A stretch of DNA of 64,000 bases from Saccharopolyspora_C sp040643635 (lineage in GTDB: Bacteria; Actinomycetota; Actinomycetes; Mycobacteriales; Pseudonocardiaceae), in NCBI RefSeq assembly GCF_040643635.1, contig NZ_JBEYUS010000028.1, positions 9,558 through 73,557 of the forward strand, read 5' to 3'. The notes below the pieces were generated by a model. It had not been told where the DNA came from. It saw only the letters and a program-made list of their open reading frames with translations, and ran no database searches. The position numbers were made by a program, and so were the translations under genes. Position 1 is the stretch's first letter, and each line of letters begins with the position of its first letter. This document shows, piece after piece, positions 17,429 through 25,033 of the stretch.

Positions 17429-18501
17429 GCGCGCCGCTGCACCTGCGCGGCGTGCTGCTGCCCGAGGGCGAAGCCGGTGAGCTCTGGATCGGCGACGGCC
17501 TGATCAGCCGCGCGCCGCTGCCCGGCGCGACCACCGTGTTCGACGGCGGCTACCTGCTGCCCGGGCTCGTCGACGCGCACTGCCACGTCGGCATCGGCCC
17601 GAACGGCCCGGTCGACCTGGAGGTCGCCGCGCAGCAGGCCGAGACCGACCGGGACGCGGGCACCCTGCTCATCCGCGACTGCGGCGCGCCGATCGACACC
17701 CGGCCGTTGCAGGAGCGCGCCGACCTGCCGCGCATCATCCGCGCGGGCAGGCACCTGGCGAAGCCGAAGCGCTACATCCCGTACCTCGCCGACCAGCTGG
17801 AGCACGAGTCCCAGCTGCCCGCTGCCGTCGCCGAGCAGGCCGCCTACGGCGACGGCTGGGTGAAGCTCGTCGGCGACTGGATCGACCGCGCCGCGGGCGA
17901 TCTCACTCCGCTGTGGAGCGCGGACGTGCTGGCCGAGGCGATCGCCGTCGCCCACGAGCACGGCGCCCGCGTCACCGCGCACGTGTTCGGCGAGGACGCG
18001 CTGCCCGGGCTGCTCGCCGCGGGCATCGACTGCATCGAGCACGGCACCGGCCTCACCGACGACACCGTCGAGCTGATGGCCCGGCACGGCACCGCGCTGG
18101 TGCCGACGCTGGTGAACATCGAGAACTTCCCGTCGTTCGCCGCGGCGGCCACCAAGTACCCGGACTACGCGAGCCACATGACCGCCCTCTACGACCGCGG
18201 CGACGCCACCGTCGCCAAGGCGGTCGAGGCGGGCGTCCCGGTGTACGCGGGCACCGACGCGGGCGGCGGCATCGAGCACGGCGTGCTCGTCGACGAGATC
18301 CGCGCACTGCACCGCGTCGGCATGTCCGCGGAGCAGGCGCTGGGCGCGGCGTCCTGGGCCGCCCGCGCGTGGCTCGGCCACGGTGGACTGGAGCACGGCG
18401 CGGTCGCCGACCTGGTCTGCTACGACACCGATCCGCGCGCGGACCTCGGCGCGCTGCGCCATCCCCGCCGCATCGTGCTGCGGGGCGCCGTCGTCACCTG
18501 A
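17425..18501 (+). CDS. Amidohydrolase-family metal-dependent hydrolase
   Basis: A 358-residue protein of the imidazolonepropionase-like amidohydrolases. Metal-binding features: LLPGLVDAHCHVGIG (HxH near residues 52-54), HVFGEDALPGLLAAGIDCIEHG with two further histidines, and YAGTDAGGGIEHG holding the final Asp. The small N-terminal beta domain (LRGVLLPEGEAGELWIGDGL) and the C-terminal GAVADLVCYDTDPRADL complete the composite fold. It hydrolyses an amide or related bond of an unknown small substrate. Translation is coupled to ffh by a 4-nt overlap, a conserved pairing in actinobacteria as far as I recall. Function in relation to SRP is not evident. Confidence 0.85.
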   Translation: MSAPLHLRGVLLPEGEAGELWIGDGLISRAPLPGATTVFDGGYLLPGLVDAHCHVGIGPNGPVDLEVAAQQAETDRDAGTLLIRDCGAPIDTRPLQERADLPRIIRAGRHLAKPKRYIPYLADQLEHESQLPAAVAEQAAYGDGWVKLVGDWIDRAAGDLTPLWSADVLAEAIAVAHEHGARVTAHVFGEDALPGLLAAGIDCIEHGTGLTDDTVELMARHGTALVPTLVNIENFPSFAAAATKYPDYASHMTALYDRGDATVAKAVEAGVPVYAGTDAGGGIEHGVLVDEIRALHRVGMSAEQALGAASWAARAWLGHGGLEHGAVADLVCYDTDPRADLGALRHPRRIVLRGAVVT

Positions 18502-18660
18502 TCGACGGTCCACCACGTCCGAAAGCGGATGTGGGGTGGTGAAAGACGAAGGTAATCTGGCGTTTCCGCCGGACATTCGGCGTGCTGGGAACACCCGTGG
18601 TCGAGCGGCGGGGATACCGGGCACGCCCCGGAACGCCGCTCGTTCGAGACGGAGGCGCCC

Positions 18661-19452
18661 GTGCAGGTACCGCAGCCCGAGCCAGCTGAAGGCGTTTCCG
18701 CCCAGGACGGGGGAACCGGGACCGCGACCGAAGTCCCCACCCCGCCCGCCGCGCGCGACCACAGATGGGGCTTCGGCGCGTTCTTCCTGGCCGAGGCGGT
18801 GTTCCTCATCGCATCGGCGATGCTGATGGCGCTGTTCGGGGACCCGCGGCAGAGCGAGTGGTTCTCGGCGGCGCTGGTGTGCATGCTGATGCTCCCGACG
18901 CTGGTGTCGGCCGCCGTAGCGGTGGCGATCACCCTGCTGCGCGGCAACGGTCCGCGGCTGGACTTCGGGTTGTACTGGCGGTGGGAGGACGTCAAGGCGG
19001 GCTTCGGCATCGGACTGGTCGGGCTGCTCAGCACCACCATCGCCTCGACGATCTGGATCAGGTGGGTGGGGCCGGAGAACGCCACCTCCGCGGTCAGCAC
19101 CCTGCTCGACGGGGTGGAGCTGTCGCCGTCGCTGGCAGTGCTGATCTTCCTGCACGTGTGGCTGATCGCCCCGGTGTGCGAGGAGGTGCTGTACCGCGGG
19201 CTGCTGTGGGGCGCCATGGAGCGGTTGCGGTGGAGCCGGATCAGCGCGTTCGTGCTCAGCACCGCCGTGTTCGCCATCGGGCACCTGGAGCCGGAGCGCA
19301 CCTGGCTGCTGCTGATCATCGCGATCCCGATCGGGATCGCCCGGATGCGCACCGGCAGGCTCACCGCGAGCGTGGTCGCCCACCAGGTGAACAACTTCCT
19401 GCCTGCGCTGGGACTCCTGCTCATCTCCCTCGGCGTGATCACACCGACGTGA
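18661..19452 (+). CDS. CPBP-family intramembrane metalloprotease
   Basis: A 263-residue membrane protein with about 7-8 hydrophobic helices and the CPBP (Abi/Rce1-like) motifs: EEVLYRG with Glu174-Glu175 and Arg179, then FAIGHLE, then HQVNN. These residues form the intramembrane active site of CAAX-type and bacteriocin-immunity proteases. A polar N-terminus of about 35 residues precedes the first helix. GTG at 18661 has GGAGGCGC upstream. Substrate unknown. It stands alone after the amidohydrolase (159 bp gap containing a weak hairpin), and copy 1 of a dispersed repeat follows it. Confidence 0.88.
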   Translation: MQVPQPEPAEGVSAQDGGTGTATEVPTPPAARDHRWGFGAFFLAEAVFLIASAMLMALFGDPRQSEWFSAALVCMLMLPTLVSAAVAVAITLLRGNGPRLDFGLYWRWEDVKAGFGIGLVGLLSTTIASTIWIRWVGPENATSAVSTLLDGVELSPSLAVLIFLHVWLIAPVCEEVLYRGLLWGAMERLRWSRISAFVLSTAVFAIGHLEPERTWLLLIIAIPIGIARMRTGRLTASVVAHQVNNFLPALGLLLISLGVITPT

Positions 19453-19480
19453 CTTCGCTCCGCTGCTGGTGCGAAGCGGT

Positions 19481-19560
19481 GGGTGGCGGAACCTCAGCGG
19501 TTTCCTCGCTGGCAGGAGACGGACGCTGCCCGCTGCTCAGTTGCTTCGCCGCTGACGGGA
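19481..19560 (+). repeat. Dispersed intergenic repeat, copy 1 (partial)
   Basis: This stretch shares a GCGGAACCTCAGCGG core, then TTCCTCGCTG, with copies at 49501 and 63915. It also shares the 3' module GCTTCGCCGCTGACGGGA with the 49.5-kb copy. The right inverted arm (GCGAGGAA) found in the other copies is missing here, so this copy looks truncated. Confidence 0.6.
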
Positions 19561-19611
19561 GGCGGGCACCGGCCGCTGCGCAGGCGTGATGCGGGTGCTG
19601 GGAGGGACCTG

Positions 19612-19642
19612 CTGCGGGGCGGGGCGGGGCATCTGGCAGAAT
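19612..19642 (+). promoter_or_regulatory. Putative rpsP promoter
   Basis: CTGCGG (19612-19617) and CAGAAT (19637-19642) are 19 nt apart, and CTGGCA precedes and overlaps the -10. The same layout, TTGCGG-19-CACACT after CTGG, precedes rplS, which supports both as real promoters. Predicted leader about 130 nt. Confidence 0.4.
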
Positions 19643-19778
19643 AAGCGCCTGTTCGCTGCGAGTCGGTCCCTCTCACCGTCCGCGGCCATCGACGTATGAG
19701 CCATCCACTCCGTATTTCCCCACACGGCTTGGTTCGCTCGCCCGAGCACGAACGAGAGTCTGAGGAGCACCAGCACCC

Positions 19779-20222
19779 GTGGCTGTGAAGATCAAGCTGG
19801 CCCGTATCGGTAAGATCCGGGAGCCGCACTACCGCATCGTCGTCGCCGACTCGCGCACCCGCCGCAACGGCCGGGCGATCGAGACCATCGGTCAGTACCA
19901 CCCGATGGACAACCCGAGCCGCATCATCGTCGACTCCGAGCGCGCGCAGCACTGGCTGAGCGTCGGCGCGCAGCCGACCGAGCCGGTGCAGGCCATCCTC
20001 GAGGTCACCGGTGACTGGCAGAAGCACAAGGGCCTGCCGGGCGCCGAGGGCACCCTGAAGGTCGCCGAGCCGAAGCCGAGCAAGGAAGAGCTGTTCGCCG
20101 CCGCTCTCGCCGCCGCCGGTGAGGACACCGTCGCCGAGGCCACCACGCCCAAGAAGAAGGGCGGCAAGAAGGCCGAGGCCGAGGCCGCTGAGGAGCAGAA
20201 GTCCGAGGACGGCCAGGCGTGA
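19779..20222 (+). CDS. rpsP: 30S ribosomal protein S16
   Basis: S16 is a primary-binding protein of the small subunit. The first 90 residues are typical (MAVKIKLARIGKIREPHYRI and a later TIGQYHPMDNP). The last 55 residues form an Ala/Glu/Lys-rich extension with GGKKAEAEAAEEQ, common in actinobacterial S16, giving 147 residues against about 85 in enterobacteria. The GTG start has GAGGAG upstream. The stop overlaps khpA (GTGA), so this is the first gene of an rpsP-khpA-rimM-trmD unit. Confidence 0.97.
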   Translation: MAVKIKLARIGKIREPHYRIVVADSRTRRNGRAIETIGQYHPMDNPSRIIVDSERAQHWLSVGAQPTEPVQAILEVTGDWQKHKGLPGAEGTLKVAEPKPSKEELFAAALAAAGEDTVAEATTPKKKGGKKAEAEAAEEQKSEDGQA

Positions 20223-20458
20223 CGGTCCTCGCGGACGCGCTCGAACACCTGGTGCGCGGCATCGTCGACAACCCCGACGATGTCCGCGTCCAACTCCTCA
20301 CCACCCGGCGGGGCCGCACCCTGGAAGTCCACGTGAACCCGGACGACCTGGGCAAGGTCATCGGCCGCGGTGGCCGCACGGCGACCTCGCTGCGCACCGT
20401 GATCTCCGGGATCGGCGGGCGCGGCATCCGGGTCGACGTGGTCGACACCGATCGATGA
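20219..20458 (+). CDS. khpA: KH-domain RNA-binding protein KhpA
   Basis: A 79-residue single KH-domain protein (UPF0109). The RNA-binding loop GRGG is in VIGRGGRTATSLRTVISG. KhpA binds many RNAs, usually with KhpB/Jag, and affects cell elongation in some Gram-positives. GTG start overlaps the rpsP stop by four bases. It is 7 nt before rimM. The order S16-KhpA-RimM-TrmD is conserved in actinobacteria. Confidence 0.95.
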   Translation: MTVLADALEHLVRGIVDNPDDVRVQLLTTRRGRTLEVHVNPDDLGKVIGRGGRTATSLRTVISGIGGRGIRVDVVDTDR

Positions 20459-20465
20459 GGACGGC

Positions 20466-20996
20466 ATGACCGGTCCGGCACTGGCCGTGGGCAGAGTCGC
20501 GAAGACGCACGGCGTGCGCGGCGAAGTCGTCGTCGACGTGCGCACCGACAGCCCCGAACTGCGGTTCGCGCCGGGCGCGGTGCTCGGCGTCCAGCGGCGC
20601 GGCAAGCCCGGATCGGACACGCTCACCGTGACAGCCGCCCGGCCCCACGCCGGGCGGCTGCTGGTGCGCTTCGAGTCGGTGGACGACATGGACGCGGCCG
20701 AGCAGCTGCGCGGCGTCACGCTGACCGTGCGCACCGACGAACTCGCGCCGACCGACGACCCGGACGAGTTCCACGACCACCAGCTGGAAGGTCTGCGGGT
20801 GGTGCTGACGACCGGTGACGAGGTCGGCGTGGTGCGCGAAGTGCTGCACACGCCCGGCGGCGAACTGCTCTCGGTGCGCACCGCTGACGACGTGGAACGG
20901 CTCGTCCCGTTCGTCACCGAGATCGTGCCCGAGATCGACCTCGAGGCCGGGCGTGTCGTCATCGACCCGCCCGAGGGCCTGCTCGGCGACGACTGA
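20466..20996 (+). CDS. rimM: Ribosome maturation factor RimM
   Basis: RimM helps 30S head assembly and binds S19. The 176-residue protein has the N-terminal RimM barrel, starting LAVGRVAKTHGVRGEVVVDV, and a C-terminal PRC-barrel, starting EFHDHQLEGLRVV and ending FVTEIVPEIDLEAGRVVIDPPEGL. Both are diagnostic. It lies 7 nt after khpA and 68 nt before trmD. Confidence 0.96.
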   Translation: MTGPALAVGRVAKTHGVRGEVVVDVRTDSPELRFAPGAVLGVQRRGKPGSDTLTVTAARPHAGRLLVRFESVDDMDAAEQLRGVTLTVRTDELAPTDDPDEFHDHQLEGLRVVLTTGDEVGVVREVLHTPGGELLSVRTADDVERLVPFVTEIVPEIDLEAGRVVIDPPEGLLGDD

Positions 20997-21064
20997 TCCG
21001 TCGCCCCTCCGGCACGTTGCTCTCCCGGCCCCGCGCCGGAACTTCCCGCTCGAAGGGCCACCCG

Positions 21065-21835
21065 TTGCGCATCGACGTCGTCACGATCTTCCCCGAATAC
21101 CTGGCTCCGCTGCGCGCCGCGCTGCTGGGCAAGGCCATCGAGCGGGAGAAGATCTCCGTCGGCGTGCACGACCTGCGCGACTGGACGCACGACGTCCACC
21201 GCGCGGTGGACGACAGCCCGTACGGGGGCGGCCCGGGCATGGTGATGAAGCCCGACGTGTGGGGCGAAGCCCTCGACGAGGTGTGCGGTCCCGGTCCGCA
21301 GCTGCCCCGGCTGATCGTGCCCACCCCGGCCGGCCGGCCGTTCACCCAGCGCACCGCCGTCCGCTGGTCCGCGGAACCGTGGCTGGTGTTCGCCTGCGGC
21401 CGCTACGAGGGCATCGACGAGCGGGTGGTCGACGAGGCGGCATCGCGGATGCCGGTCGAAGAGGTCTCCATCGGCGACTACGTGCTGGTCGGCGGCGAGG
21501 TCGCCACCCTGACGATGGTCGAGGCGGTGGCCCGGCTGCTCCCCGGCGTGCTGGGCAATCCGGCCTCGGCCGAGCAGGACTCGTTCTCCGACGGCCTGCT
21601 GGAAGGCCCCAGCTACACCCGGCCCGAGGTGTGGCGGGACCGGCCGGTGCCGGACGTGCTGCGCTCCGGGAACCACGCCGCCATCGCCCGCTGGCGCCGT
21701 GACCAGGCGCTGGACCGGACCTACCACCGGCGACCCGACCTGCTGGAACGGTTGCCCGCCGAGGCGCTGGACAAGAAGGACCGCGCGCGGCTGGACGCCT
21801 TGCGCGCCGACGACTCCGGGGACGCCTCGGACTGA
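21065..21835 (+). CDS. trmD: tRNA (guanine-37-N1)-methyltransferase TrmD
   Basis: TrmD methylates G37 next to the anticodon and prevents +1 frameshifting. The 256-residue SPOUT enzyme shows SPYGGGPGMVMKPDVW, the AdoMet trefoil-knot segments CGRYEGIDERV and SIGDYVLVGGE, and a C-terminal DxxD-type helical domain. The start is the rare codon TTG at 21065, giving MRIDVVTIFPEYL as in family members, with AAGGG 8 nt upstream. An upstream in-frame ATG at 21017 would add 16 residues not expected in the family. Confidence 0.95.
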   Translation: MRIDVVTIFPEYLAPLRAALLGKAIEREKISVGVHDLRDWTHDVHRAVDDSPYGGGPGMVMKPDVWGEALDEVCGPGPQLPRLIVPTPAGRPFTQRTAVRWSAEPWLVFACGRYEGIDERVVDEAASRMPVEEVSIGDYVLVGGEVATLTMVEAVARLLPGVLGNPASAEQDSFSDGLLEGPSYTRPEVWRDRPVPDVLRSGNHAAIARWRRDQALDRTYHRRPDLLERLPAEALDKKDRARLDALRADDSGDASD

Positions 21836-21873
21836 CCGGGCCCAGGCGTGCGGGTGCCGTTCCGCGGGGTCGG

Positions 21874-21904
21874 TTGCGGCGCCTGCCTGCGCGTCTGGCA
21901 CACT
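21874..21904 (+). promoter_or_regulatory. Putative rplS promoter
   Basis: TTGCGG (21874-21879) and CACACT (21899-21904) are separated by 19 nt with CTGG just before the -10, mirroring the rpsP promoter. It would give a leader of about 130 nt before rplS. No clear autoregulatory structure is seen in that leader. Confidence 0.4.
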
Positions 21905-22043
21905 TGACGGGTTGCCGCAGCCGGGTTCCGTCTCGGCGCGCACATCGCAAGCCAACCCCGTGTCAGGCGGCGGCCGCGGTTAAGTCCGGGCCACGATCCG
22001 CGAATGCACGGGTGCCTACGACACGGATGAGGACGGACCACCG

Positions 22044-22403
22044 ATGAACACCCTGGACGCTCTGGACGCCCAGTCGCTGCGTTCCGACATTCCGGCCTTC
22101 CGGCCTGGCGACACGCTGAAGGTCTACGTCCGCGTCATCGAGGGTTCGCGCGAGCGGAACCAGGTCTTCCAGGGCGTCGTGATCCGCCGCCAGGGCGCGG
22201 GCGTCCGCGAGACCTTCACCGTCCGCAAGATCTCCTTCGGTGTCGGCGTGGAGCGCACCTTCCCGGTGCACACCCCCAACATCTCCAAGATCGAGGTCGC
22301 CACCCGCGGCCAGGTCCGCCGCGCGAAGCTGTACTACCTGCGCGAGCTGCGCGGCAAGGCCGCCAAGATCAAGGAGAAGCGGGAGCCGATCGCCGCTTCC
22401 TGA
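22044..22403 (+). CDS. rplS: 50S ribosomal protein L19
   Basis: L19 lies at the 30S-50S interface. The 119 residues match the family along their length: MNTLDALDAQSLRSDIPAFR, FRPGDTLKVYVRVIEGSRER, VERTFPVHTPNISKIEV and KLYYLRELRGKAAKIKEKR. It has its own promoter candidate and is closed by a strong terminator, so it is probably transcribed separately from trmD. Confidence 0.98.
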   Translation: MNTLDALDAQSLRSDIPAFRPGDTLKVYVRVIEGSRERNQVFQGVVIRRQGAGVRETFTVRKISFGVGVERTFPVHTPNISKIEVATRGQVRRAKLYYLRELRGKAAKIKEKREPIAAS

Positions 22404-22435
22404 TGCGGACCGCCCGCGACGACGGGCGATTCTTC

Positions 22436-22475
22436 GGACGACCCGGGTGCCCCGCGCACCCGGGTCGTCCTTTTT
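22436..22475 (+). terminator. Rho-independent terminator of rplS
   Basis: Perfect 15-bp stem, GGACGACCCGGGTGC and its complement (22436-22450 and 22456-22470) with a 5-nt loop, then TTTTT. Confidence 0.93.
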
Positions 22476-22677
22476 GTTGCCCTGCAGGCGAATCGCATGA
22501 TCCACGATCAGGTGAACGCCGCGGCGGCGCGTGGCACTCCACACTCCCGATCTCGCCGCGGTGATCCCGACCCGGCAGCCCGGAGCGGACGAACGCGCAC
22601 GTCATGGGCGGGAAGCGCGCCGCGAGCGCCCGCGTCGGCGGGCAGGGGGACTCCGCCGGGGTGCTCCGCGGTTCCAG

Positions 22678-22683
22678 TAGCCT
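22678..22683 (+). promoter_or_regulatory. -10 box of lepB, leaderless arrangement
   Basis: TAGCCT is exactly 6 nt before the GTG of lepB. Transcription would begin at or next to the start codon, and no ribosome site is present. Confidence 0.5.
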
Positions 22684-22689
22684 GACCGC

Positions 22690-23604
22690 GTGGCCGACGT
22701 CATGCGCTCTAACGGACCAGAAGAAGAGCCTCGCGAAGGCGCGGCTGCCGAACATGCCGATGAGGGCGGTCGCCGCTCGCGGGGCGGCCGCTCGCGCGAG
22801 CGGAAGGGATCGTTCTGGCGGGAGCTGCCGATCCTGATCGTCACCGCGCTGGTGCTCACGATCCTCATCCAGGCGTTCCTGGCCCGGGTCTACGTGATCC
22901 CCTCCCAGTCGATGGAGCAGACGCTGCACGGCTGCGACGGCTGCCAGAACGACCGGGTGCTGGTCGACAAGATCTCCTACCGGTTCACCGACCCCGGCCC
23001 CGGCGACGTGGTCGTGTTCCGCGGCCCCGACACCTGGTCGAAGAACGACTTCACCGTCGAGGAGCCCTCGAACCCGGTGGCCGGCTTCATGCAGGGAGCC
23101 ATGTCGCTGATCGGGTTCGGTTCGCCCGACGAGAAGGACTTCGTCAAGCGGGTCATGGCCACCGGCGGGCAGACCGTCGAGTGCTGCGACGACCAGAACC
23201 GCATGATCGTCGACGGGAAGCCGCTGCACGAGCCCTACATCTACTGGGAGCCCGCTCGCGGCGACACGCAGCCCGACTTCGGGCCGGTCACCGTTCCGCC
23301 GGGCTACCTGTGGGTGCAGGGCGACAACCGCAACGACTCGAACGACTCCCGCTTCCAGGGCGGGGGCGGCGTCAACGGCGCGGTGCCGGTGGACCACGTG
23401 ATCGGCAAGGCGCAGTTCATCGTGCTGCCGCCGCAGCGCTGGCAGAGCGTCCGGGAGGACGACCCGCAGGCCGACGCGCTCGGCGCGCCCGCGTGGCAGA
23501 CCGGGCTCCCCGTGGGCATCGGCTTCGCCGCGGCCTTCCCCGTGCTGTGGACCGGTCGCAAGTTCACCGCCGCCATCCGGCAGCGCCGCCAGGAGCGGCA
23601 CTGA
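22690..23604 (+). CDS. lepB: Signal peptidase I
   Basis: LepB removes signal peptides from exported preproteins on the outer face of the membrane. The 304-residue protein has a polar, Arg/Glu-rich N-terminus, one transmembrane helix (ELPILIVTALVLTILIQAFL), the nucleophile Ser74 in SQSMEQTL, the general base Lys153 in FVKRVMATGG, the box-E motif GDNRNDSNDSR and a second hydrophobic helix near the C-terminus. The insertion around residues 115-145 and the CDGCQN and ECCDD cysteines are typical of actinobacterial enzymes. GTG at 22690 follows a TANNNT box by 6 nt (leaderless). It precedes rnhB by 2 nt. Confidence 0.96.
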   Translation: MADVMRSNGPEEEPREGAAAEHADEGGRRSRGGRSRERKGSFWRELPILIVTALVLTILIQAFLARVYVIPSQSMEQTLHGCDGCQNDRVLVDKISYRFTDPGPGDVVVFRGPDTWSKNDFTVEEPSNPVAGFMQGAMSLIGFGSPDEKDFVKRVMATGGQTVECCDDQNRMIVDGKPLHEPYIYWEPARGDTQPDFGPVTVPPGYLWVQGDNRNDSNDSRFQGGGGVNGAVPVDHVIGKAQFIVLPPQRWQSVREDDPQADALGAPAWQTGLPVGIGFAAAFPVLWTGRKFTAAIRQRRQERH

Positions 23605-23606
23605 CG

Positions 23607-24374
23607 GTGGGTGCACGGCTCGCGTCGGCCGGGGCGGGTTGGCGCCCGCCGCGTCCGGTGATCCGCCGCAGCAGCGGGAACTGGGCGTTGCAGAGCGCCC
23701 TGGATCGCAGCGGGTTGGGTCCGGTCGCCGGTGTCGACGAGGCGGGGCGCGGTGCCTGCGCGGGTCCGCTGGTGGTCGCGTCCTGCGTCCTTCGACCGGG
23801 GGACGCCCGGAAGTTCGAGGGGCTCACCGATTCGAAGGTGTTGACCGAGGCCGAGCGGGAGCGCCTCCACGAGGTGATCGTGCGTCGGGCCGACGCGTTC
23901 TCGACGGTGGTCATCGAAGCGGAGGACGTGGACGCGCTCGGCATCCACGTCGCCAACCTGGAAGGCATGCGGCGCGCGGTGGCGCGCCTGCCGGTGCACC
24001 CCGGGTACGTGCTCACCGACGGCTTCAAGGTGCAGGGGCTGGGGGCCCCGAGCGTCGCGGTGCTCAAGGGCGACCTGGTCGCCGCCTGCGTGGCGGCGGC
24101 CTCGGTGCTGGCGAAGGTCACCAGGGACCACATCATGCGCGACCTGCACGAGCGGTGGCCGCGGTACGGCTTCGCCGGGCACAAGGGCTACTGCACGGCC
24201 GACCACACCGCGAGCATGCGCGCGCACGGTCCGAGCCCGGAGCACCGCTGGTCCTACTCGAACGTGGTGGCGGCCGCGCGGTTGCACGGGATGCGTTCGC
24301 CGCGCGCGATCACCAGCAAACCCGGTCTGTTCGATGCTTCTGAGGGGGAAGTGGTGGACAATGGGAGAACCTAG
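23607..24374 (+). CDS. rnhB: Ribonuclease HII
   Basis: RNase HII removes ribonucleotides embedded in DNA and RNA in RNA:DNA hybrids. Active-site features: GVDEAGRGACAGP with the Asp-Glu pair, LTDSKVL, the later GYVLTDGF Asp and AAASVLAKVTRD. The 255-residue length includes an N-terminal extension of about 45 residues. GTG at 23607 is taken because AGGAG lies 11 nt upstream and it is 2 nt after lepB. An in-frame GTG at 23658 would also fit. It forms a lepB-rnhB-DUF2469 unit as in mycobacteria. Confidence 0.93.
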   Translation: MGARLASAGAGWRPPRPVIRRSSGNWALQSALDRSGLGPVAGVDEAGRGACAGPLVVASCVLRPGDARKFEGLTDSKVLTEAERERLHEVIVRRADAFSTVVIEAEDVDALGIHVANLEGMRRAVARLPVHPGYVLTDGFKVQGLGAPSVAVLKGDLVAACVAAASVLAKVTRDHIMRDLHERWPRYGFAGHKGYCTADHTASMRAHGPSPEHRWSYSNVVAAARLHGMRSPRAITSKPGLFDASEGEVVDNGRT

Positions 24375-24404
24375 GACGAACGACGGGGAAGGGCTCGCAC
24401 TGCG

Positions 24405-24731
24405 ATGAGCGCCGAGGATCTCGAAAAGTACGAGACCGAGATGGAGCTTCAGCTCTACAAGGAGTACCGCGACATCGTCGGGCAGTTCACCTATGTCGTG
24501 GAGACCGAACGGCGCTTCTACCTGGCCAACGCGGTGGACGTGCAGGTCCGGAACTCCGATTCCGAGGTCTACTTCGAGGTGTCCATGTCGGATGCGTGGG
24601 TGTGGGACATGTACCGGCCCGCCCGGTTCGTGAAGAACGTCCGGGTGATCACGTTCAAGGACGTGAACGTGGAGGAGCTGGACAAGCCCGACCTCCGGTT
24701 GCCGGAGAACGGTCCGTTCGGCGGGAGCTGA
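24405..24731 (+). CDS. DUF2469 family protein
   Basis: A 108-residue acidic protein beginning MSAEDLEKYETEMELQLYKE, with YVVETERRFYLANAVDVQV and SDAWVWDMYRPARFVKNVRV. This matches the actinobacterial DUF2469 family, known to me from the gene next to rnhB in Mycobacterium tuberculosis. Function unknown. It is cytoplasmic, with no signal or membrane segment. Conservation of sequence and position next to rnhB suggests a core role. It ends the lepB-rnhB cluster, and a hairpin terminator follows 99 nt later. Confidence 0.93.
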   Translation: MSAEDLEKYETEMELQLYKEYRDIVGQFTYVVETERRFYLANAVDVQVRNSDSEVYFEVSMSDAWVWDMYRPARFVKNVRVITFKDVNVEELDKPDLRLPENGPFGGS

Positions 24732-24768
24732 GCGCCGGCGGGCGGCGGGGCGCGCGGGACGGGCGCCT

Positions 24769-24824
24769 CCGGATCCGATGTCTCCGGATCCGATGCCGTC
24801 GGGGCTATGTCGCCGGATTCGATG
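24769..24824 (+). repeat. Three direct copies of a 12-mer
   Basis: CCGGATCCGATG at 24769 and 24784 and CCGGATTCGATG at 24813 lie just past the DUF2469 gene. The spacing (15 and 29) is uneven. No function is evident. They share the 302-bp gap 24732-25033 with a terminator and a DnaA-box-like pair. Confidence 0.5.
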
Positions 24825-24830
24825 TCGGCT

Positions 24831-24864
24831 GAACGGGTGATCACCTGCGGGTGGTCACCCGTTC
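24831..24864 (+). terminator. Terminator after the DUF2469 gene
   Basis: A 14-bp stem with one G-U pair, GAACGGGTGATCAC (24831-24844) and GTGGTCACCCGTTC (24851-24864), with a 6-nt loop, followed by GGCATTT. Confidence 0.7.
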
Positions 24865-24906
24865 GGCATTTCACGAATGGTGCGCGATAGATCGTTTTCG
24901 ATGGAG

Positions 24907-24934
24907 TTGTCCACAGGGCTTCGATCCATCCACA
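24907..24934 (+). promoter_or_regulatory. Pair of DnaA-box-like sites upstream of yraN
   Basis: TTGTCCACA (24907-24915), a perfect actinobacterial DnaA box, and CCATCCACA (24926-24934) are 19 nt apart start to start. The whole stretch from GAGTTGTCCACAGG to CCACAGATTTCC recurs, inverted and almost unchanged, at 31120-31153. Confidence 0.5.
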
Positions 24935-25033
24935 GATTTCCCAATCGGGTCTGGTGGGCCCGGTTCGGCCTGGGCACTGTGGAATGGAGCCCGGCGATCA
25001 GCTCCGGGCCCATTCCGAGCCCGGGAGGACATC

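Noticed and set aside
24769..24824. Three spaced 12-mers as a CRISPR array
   Set aside because: Repeats are too short, spacing is 3 and 17 nt, and no cas genes are present.
24897..24940. DnaA box suggesting a replication origin
   Set aside because: Only two boxes, no AT-rich unwinding element, and no dnaA, dnaN or rpmH nearby; the same pair recurs 6 kb away, so it is a motif and not oriC.
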